Positions 36,901 to 45,900 of a stretch of 64,000 nt of DNA are shown here, in pieces. The stretch is from assembly GCA_963576735.1 (NCBI GenBank), contig OY755174.1, positions 5,642,001 through 5,706,000 of the forward strand. The letters run 5' to 3'. A program made the translations under genes and the position numbers. Source of the stretch: Bedellia somnulentella. Its lineage: Eukaryota > Arthropoda > Insecta > Lepidoptera > Bedelliidae. Numbering within the stretch: position 1 is the first letter of the stretch; every line of letters starts with the position of its first letter. The notes below the pieces were generated by a model. That model had not been told where the DNA came from, did no database searches, and saw only the letters and a list, made by a program, of their open reading frames with translations.

Positions 36901-39900
36901 ATCCTGAAAATATTATATGTACAAAGTGAACATTTTCAGAACTTTTACTAACTTCACCTAAAAAAACGATACAAATTAAAAAATAATAATGATATCTTTT
37001 GTCCAAAACTGGATAAAATAACCATACAATTATAATTTTCATATTATTTTGGCATATTTGTATTATTTTTTTGTATTGTTTTATATTTATCGGTTTTACT
37101 ATCTGTCTACATATTTTTTATATTATTATTATTATTATTTTATTATGCAACAGAACGTCAGTGATGATGACACGAGTGATTCTTACGTGTCCTTTTCCTC
37201 TTCAAGTGATTTAGATACAAGTGGTAGCTTCTATAGCGTTCCCTCACTAGTTGAAACACTTGATACTCATTTTTCTTCATTGCACAAAAACTTTAATATT
37301 ATTCATATTAACGCTCAAAGCATACCTGCTCATTTTAATGACATGTTATATTCATTTGAGAGTAAAAATATTCACGCAATTCTTGTATCTGAATCTTGGC
37401 TTAAACCATTTCTTCCTTCCGCTTCTTATACTTTACCAGGGTTTCAACTCATTAGAAACGATCGTGTAAGCGGTCGTGGTGGTGGCGTTGCTATCTATCT
37501 TCGAACTCATATACCATATTCTATTATTAGCACGTCAACTCAGCCTCCTCCCTCCAATGCAGGTGAACATTTATTCCTAGAACTCGTACTAGGTCACAAT
37601 AAAGTTTTACTTGGTGTCTACTATAGTCCATCCCTTCAATTAAACTTTTTTCCTTCTTTTGAGAAACTCTTAGAAGACCTCACCCCTTCTTACGATCACT
37701 CCATTATAATGGGTGACTTCAACACCTGTCTTTTAAAACGTGATTCCCGTTCAAAATCCCTAGCTTCGATTTTTCATAGCAGTAATTTTCATATTCTTCC
37801 TCTTAATGCAACCCACAACTTACCCAATTGCATTCCATCTCTTCTTGACCTGATAGCTGTCTCTTCTCCTAATCATGTCGCCCTTCATGGCCAAACTTCA
37901 GCTGATGCTTTTTCACATCACGATCTTATTTTTGTATCTTATAAAGTTCGCCCACCTAAAAACAAGTCGAAAATTCTCCTGCAGCGCAGTTTTGGTAGTA
38001 TAGATTTGGATAGGCTGCGACACGATGCTTCGAATATTGATTGGACGGAATGTACCGTAGGGGATACTATTGATGAAAAAGTTAAAAAATTTAATACCTT
38101 ACTCACGTCACTTTACGATATTCATGCTCCGGTAAAAGCCGTTAAAATGAGACATTTTCCTGCACCATGGCTCACTGACGAAATTAGAGATCTCTTGTCG
38201 AAGAAAACTCGGGCCCAGTCTAAGTTTAAATCACGGCCGTCTGATCTAAATAAGGAAAAGTTTGTGGCGATTCGAAATCACTGCAATAGGGTGTGTAGGG
38301 ATGCACAGCGACACCACATTCATGATTCCGTTGAGAATGGCGATCCGGCTAAAGTCTGGAAGTTTCTTAGATCCTTAGGAGTTGGAAAATCTCGTCAAGA
38401 TTCAATCCCGAAAGATCTGGACCTTACTTCACTTAATAATCATTTTACCTCAACGTCTACCTTTGATGGTATTAAAAAAGCTGACACTCTGCAATTTCTT
38501 TCTACACTTCCAACTCCGGATTATCCTCCCTTTACTATTTGTCAATTCTCCGATTGTGATGTTAAGAAGAATATTATGTCAATTACATCAAACGCAACAG
38601 GTGGTGATAGTATAAGTCGTAAAATGATTTTGCCTATACTTGACATAATAATTCCCACCATTACTGATATCCTCAATAACTCCATAACCTCAGGATCATT
38701 TCCGACGGTATGGAAAGAAGCCCAAGTCACCCCGATTCCTAAAAAAGTTAATCCAAAATCCTTCTCTGAATATCGCCCTATATCTATCCTCCCTTTCCTT
38801 TCTAAAGTCCTTGAACGACTTGTACACAGACAATTAAATGATTTCCTGACTAAAAATGATCTACTTAATCCTTTCCAATCTGGTTTCCGCCCTTCCCACA
38901 GTACCGTTACGGCTTTGGTTAAAATTACTGATGACATACGTTTGGGGATGGACAAGGGATTACTGACTGTTCTATCACTGCTTGACTTTAGTAGCGCATT
39001 TAATTCTGTTGACTTTGATATATTATTGGCTTTGCTTCGTTCTATTAACATATCTCCAACGGTGATTGACTGGTTTCGTAGTTATCTACAGGGGCGTCGG
39101 CAGCGCATTCGCATCGAAGATTCTTATTCTCCGTGGTGTGATTTAATTGCCGGTGTTCCACAGGGTGGTGTGTTGTCTCCTCTCTTATTTGCTATATTTA
39201 TTAATAGTATTTCTCATCAACTCACTTCTTCCTACCACCTTTATGCAGATGATCTTCAAATTTACACACAAGCAAATCTTGATCAATTGAATATGTCCAT
39301 TGGCCTGATTAATGGTGATCTGGAGCGCATTTTGCGTTGGAGTGAGGCATATGGGCTAGCAGTCAATCCAAATAAATCACAAATAATAATAGTCGGTAGT
39401 TCTCGAATGATTTCTAGGATTGATTACAAATCACTGCCACCTGTGTTATTTGATGGAAAATCAATCTCTTTTAGCCCCGTGGTAAGGAACTTAGGCATTA
39501 TGATCGATTGCAATTTATCTTGGGTACCCCAATTAGAATCGGTAAGCCGAAGGATGTTCGCGTCAGCGGGCTCCCTCAGGAGACTGCGTAATTTTCTACC
39601 TACTGCTACCAAAACTGCGTTAGCTCAATCTCTACTCCTTCCAATTTTGGATTACGCTGATACCTGTTATCTTGATTTAACGGAAGAACAGCTAAATAAA
39701 TTAGAGCGTCTCCAAAACTTATGCATAAGGTTTGTTTTTGGATTGCGTAAGTATGATCACGTGTCTGTTTATCGTTCTAAACTTAAGTGGCTTCCTATTC
39801 GCCTCCGCCGAAATGCGCATACTTTGTCTCTTCTTTACTCTATCTTGTTCAATCCTGCCACCCCTTTCTATCTAAAAGAACGTTTTCAATTTCTATCTTC

Positions 39901-42900
39901 TTCCCATAACCTTAATTTACGTTCAGACCATAATCTTCAATTAACCATTCCCTCTCATTCAACCAATTTCTATGGCTCCTCTTTTTCTGTACACGCTGTG
40001 CAATTGTGGAACGCACTTCCTGTGGAGGTGCGACTGGCTAAATCCCTTAATGTGTTCAAGGATCTGGTGAAACAACACTATCTCACTGAAGCGCTGTAAT
40101 ACTGTTGCTTTTTAAATTATATGTATTAATTATATTTCTAAAACGTATTTGTGTATTTTATTTAGGTATTTGTATTACTTGTATATATAAAAGTATGTAG
40201 TTATGTATGTATGTGTGTTCATATGTGTGTAATATGTACCTATATTATTTTGTGTAATTAATATTTATGTTATTATTTCAATTAAATAAGTTAGTTTTAA
40301 AATAAGCTTGTTTTGTGCATCTACCTAGATAACTAGTTTACCGATCTCACCTTCCAAAGGTTGTCTGGAAGAGATCGCTTTTAGCGATAAGACCGCCGAT
40401 TGTACCTCACTGTAAACTGTATGATAATTTCTTTTGTAAATTTGTGTTTGATGTACAATAAAGAGTTATTCTATTCTATTCTATTCTATACCCTTGCAAA
40501 TTTATATTCGCTAAAACTTCTGGTCATAATAATGTGCAATCCTAGCAATCCTCTCTCGTTGAACCCATTTCCTAATACGTCGTATGACACCCGTGGTAAG
40601 AAATGGATGAAGGATATGGTATATGGACTACCAACCCATTTTTACTAACAAACTATACACATATATAACAAAACACAATAAAATACGTAGTAAATCTAAA
40701 ACAATATCTGGTGTCACAAACATGTTACAAACAAAATCTCGTTTTGTATAATTATCATATTTTTCTAATACGATTTCAAACTGGGTATCCCTTATCATGT
40801 CCTTATTAAATGACTCAGACTTTTAAACTATTACATTATTATGAATAGTTCATCAACACAACAAAGAACGTAATTACGTTTATCTGTTGTGTTATTTAAT
40901 CATTCTATGGCAGTGAACTAGAAAAAATGGAAGTTTTATTACTATAATGTGCATTGTTCAGCTAAAACAGTATGTGTATTAAACACTATAAAGTAAGCCA
41001 TGTAGTGGCTTAGTATCAAACATAAACATATTTTTTTCATCTTGACAATGATCTCAAATCTTTTCATGATTAAAAAGTTAAGAGTGACTGCAAAATCATT
41101 AAGAGTCGAAATTATATTGGCTATTAATACCCTTGAGTGCACTGAAACATTTCAAGTTCAATAATTAGATTTAAAATCATAAGCACTCATTTTGATATAT
41201 CCCTGCTGATCTCATCCAAAGTATATTCAAATGTTAATCGAACGAGACGGTGTGGTTTCTGTGGTTTCAGAGTGAATTTTACTTGTATTGAAATAAACCC
41301 TATGAATGTATCATACAGGACTTAAAGAATAAAAAGAACTGATGAATTAACGATGACTGTTTGGACACTTGAAATAAAGGAAAACCGATACGGCGATAGG
41401 CCTGCCCCCTATCACGTGAGTACACTGTCTAAGCAAAACGTGGGTACCTTCTCTGGAAACTAGATGGCGCTTGCCATGTGAGTTCAGGAGTATTGGTACC
41501 TCTGCCAACCCCTTCGGGGATAAACGGCGTGAACGTTTATGTTTTTTTTATGTCTTATGTTTGGACACTTGAAATAAAGGAAAACCGAGTCAAGTCAGCT
41601 CGAATATGTGAAACAATTGCCGTGTATTACCGGCTTAGAAAGTCACTACCCCTTTCTACCCACGGGTGTCGTAAGAGGCGACTGAGGGTATAGGGCTTTT
41701 AAGTGATTTTTGGGCCATGCGGTTGGTGACCCATAACTAGCGATATTTTATTTCTACCATCTTGTCCCCTATCAACTTCCAAATGTGTCTGAGGATTTAC
41801 TTTCTCTAAAGCTATATATGGTTTATATATTTATGTATGTCAAAAATACAGTAACCATATGCATATTCTTATGCTGTATTGGAAAATCAAATCTTACATT
41901 CAATCACAGTAAAATTATCGTTCTAAATTTAAAATCCTCAAAAACTAACGCAGAAGCAAATAAAAGTGTTATCTGTGATATAAATGTTTGTTATAAAATA
42001 CTTTTTGATCTTAAAACATTGTAACTCTTCTCTGATTAACTTCTCATAAGTTATGAAAATAATCCTTTTAATTCTAACAGGCCGTTGATAATTAACTCGA
42101 TTATCTGAGAATTTGGTTTAATTTTTAAAAGTTTAGTATTATGCTATTAAATATTTTACGTGATTGATATCGTTATATTAATACCAGTTATGTAATTAAA
42201 ATTTAATAAGTTTCAAGATATCCTGGTTATTTTGGTTAGAGTAGTTTATTTTAAAATGACATTGTTATTTTTTTTTATGTTAATGTACTTTATAAATTGC
42301 TCTATTTATATAAAATCTATTAGCGATGCATTCGGTGCAATTTCTTATGCTTATTTGATTCTGGTAAGGAAATTGTACTTATGATGTCTTATAATTTTAG
42401 TCAATCCATTAACAGTACGGCTCTCCCAAAAATGTACATTGCAAGATAACAAAATTCTATACTAATAGTTACACAAATAGTGTAGCTCCGTTATATGCCA
42501 TAGGTTTAAGTTCTTACTATCGCTCGACTTAACGGTTATACAATTTGAAGAAATTTAAATCTGGTTATAATTTAATAAGGGTAGGGTATTTTAAAGCAAT
42601 TATTAAATTATTTTCTCTTTTAATGGCCACTATACTGTAATTGATTTGGCTTGATATAAAAGTCGGTAAAAAATATATACATACATACATATACTCACGG
42701 CTATTAACGGGGTAGCCAGAGCTTTGGAATGAGAAATTCCTGAGCCACTTTTGGAAGTTGATTGAGGAAAAGATGGTAATAATAATAAATGTTTTTGGTG
42801 ACGGGTCTCCAACCACATCGCCCAAAAATCACTTAAAAAGCCCCTATACCCTTAGTCGCCTCTTACGATCACCCACGGGTAGAAATGGGGTAGTGTTATT

Positions 42901-45900
42901 CTAAGCCGCCACTACACGGCAAAAAATATTAATGAGAATTTGGAACATTGCTCAAACAATTATAAATAAGCGTTGATTTAAATACTTTATAGTTATAAAC
43001 AACAAAGAGATGTGAGCTAGATTTAAAATTTCATCCTATCCCTTACCACTAAGTCACTAATTCGGTAAATTGTAATTATCTCGGGTTTTTTTATTTAACA
43101 TACTGTCACGGGATTTCCAATAATATTGCCGAAGAAATTGTTACACAGTTATTTGAACCAACATTGCATCATTAAAACTCTTACGCATGACTTTAACCAC
43201 TGCACCTAATTGCATTGGGTATTTCCCCTAACTAGCACACTTCAAAAGTCAAACACCTGCGAAATATACCCAACAGGGAAAATATTACCGTTTACCTCTT
43301 TCAGTATTGCAAGGTTAAAAAATACCAGAATTAAATAAAATGGATGCAGCACTAACAATATGACCTTCAGACAAAAAAAACTCGACGTAATAAGAACTAG
43401 TCATGCCATAATGCTTATAAGACAGACCTATTATTATGTCATAACAAACGATATCATACTATTAACTATACTTAAAGCATAGCGGTGATTTTCTTACCAT
43501 AAATGTCTTAATGACAAAATTTAATAACCTGGCTTCGTTAATTTATTCATTGACCTAATAAAAGAGTAATTTTTCTTGTATTATGTTCGCGACAATAAAT
43601 GCATAAGTTGAATGAAGAATTTAGAGCATCACCTTGATTCTTTATACTCCAACCTATATAAACTATTAGGATTACGATTATTCAATTCTTGTGAATTGAT
43701 ATAGATTGGATTTGCTGGTGATTACGAGATAAATAAGACTTGTTGATCCTGAAAATTTGCGCCGGGCGAAAGTATATTATTTTTGATTATTATTTCATGT
43801 CTCAGCATATTTTGAGTAAGATACTCTATATAGAGTTATAAAGTCTATGTAGAGATTATTTATATATATATATATATATATATAAAGAAGGACGTGTTAT
43901 TCACACTATTTATAACTCACAAACTGATTTGACTGAAATTGCTACCCTAAATATTTGTCTACCGTAATTATACGATTAAGCCATAATAGACTGCGCGTGC
44001 AAATGCTAGTTGGATATTACAACTACTACCGGTGATATCCCACAGGACTTTTGATTTGCCTTAAAGCGCCGAACCATCTAATTTACAGCAACACTTGATG
44101 ATTGAGAATACATCGCCCTGATCAAACTGGGTTAATCTCAATAATTTTCCCCCCGGATTCACCTTATTCAATAAAATATTTATTATAAAAGTCATGACAT
44201 TACATAATAAAGAAATGCAACTACACAGGTCTAACGTAAGGCTATAATTCCCAAAAACAGATAGCCAGACCTACAGTATTATATTTCCACTTATAATGTT
44301 TAGTATGGTCTAGGCTTGGCACTTTGATAGCTCAGTGGGATCACCACCGCTGCTCAGGCAGGAAGCGTGAGTTCAAATTTTGAGTCAGGCCTACACAAAT
44401 GTAACCTTTCTTAAATCATATGTGTAATTAATTCTCAAGGTTGTAAACGGTGAGGAAACCGTTGTTTAGAAACCGTTGTCATGTAACAGTGTATTTTTAT
44501 TTATACGTGGGTGGCTACTCTGAACATCAGGTGGTAAAAATTCACGTAATTTTCAGAAGCATAAGTACTTCTGCCACTCCCTTCTAACCGTACTTTCATC
44601 ATCACATCTTTTAGTTATCTCATACGAAATTCTCGAAAAGAAAAAGGATTGTAATATTTTGGGCTAAAACTACTTATCATCTCTTCACATGACTAAGAGA
44701 CGGTATCTGAATATCTCACGTTATATCGACATCACAAAGTTATTTTATCATTATCATGCTATAACTTAAAGACGTGTGGAAACTTACTTAATACACAAAG
44801 TTAAACCTACAAAAGATAAGTTAATCATCATGGGCACTCGTTTGCAGTTGCAAGTTTTTATTTAAAATGCAGTTTTAAATAAAATGTAGAGAACAATTGT
44901 TTTACAATACACGAAGGTAATTTTTATACATACATACATATACTCACGGCCATAAATCCCAAAAAGAGGTAGCCAGAGCTTCAGAGCTAGAAGTTCCTCG
45001 GCAACATTTGGTAGTTGATAGGGGACAACATGGTAGAAATAAAGTAATGTTTGTAATGGGTCTCCAACCGCATTGCACAGAAACCACTTAAAAAAGCCCC
45101 ATACCCTACTCAGTCCACTTTTACGACACCCGTGGGTAGAAAGGTGTTGAATATGTTTACAAATATAACATGTTGTAGTTAAGATTGGTGAAAGTAAGAG
45201 AATCAAAACTAGTAATTATATTAACCTCTACATATTATTAATAATACAACCGTGATAGCCCAGTGGGTAGAACACTCGGTTATCGTGCAAACGACTAGTG
45301 TTCAAATCCTGGGTCGGGCCTACACCAATTTGTCTTTTCTAAAGATATATGTGTGGTTAATTTATCATGGTTGTTAACGGTGAGGGAAAACATCGTGAGG
45401 AAACCCACATGGCTGAGTTGTACTTAGTCATGTGACAGTGTATTCGTACAAAACGGCGATAGGCCTGCCCCCTATCACGTGAGTACACTGTCCATGCAAA
45501 ACGTGGGTACTCTGAATACCAGGTGACCTTCGGGGATATTCGGCGTGAACGTTTGTTTATGTTTATGTTTATATTATTAATGGCTGACAAATAAGAAATT
45601 ATTACTTTTATTTTACAATCCTTTCCCCACTCAACCAAAAGAAGCTGAGAATTTTCTTATTCTGAAGCTCTGGCTACCCCTCCTAGGGATTTATAGGCGT
45701 AAGTATATGTATGCTTATATTGGATTTTGTGGCCTATAAAGTGATTGATCGGCGATGTAGATGGAGACTATTTTTACTATATTTTCCCAACTTAATTAAT
45801 TTTGCTGTGTAGTGTCGGCTTAGAATAGCACTACTCCATTTCTTCCGGTGGGTGTACGTAAGAGGCGACTAACGGTATTGGGGCTTTTTAAGGGATTTTT

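Noticed and set aside
38542..39051. 169-codon minus-strand frame opposite the second LINE
   Set aside because: Shadow of the reverse transcriptase ORF.
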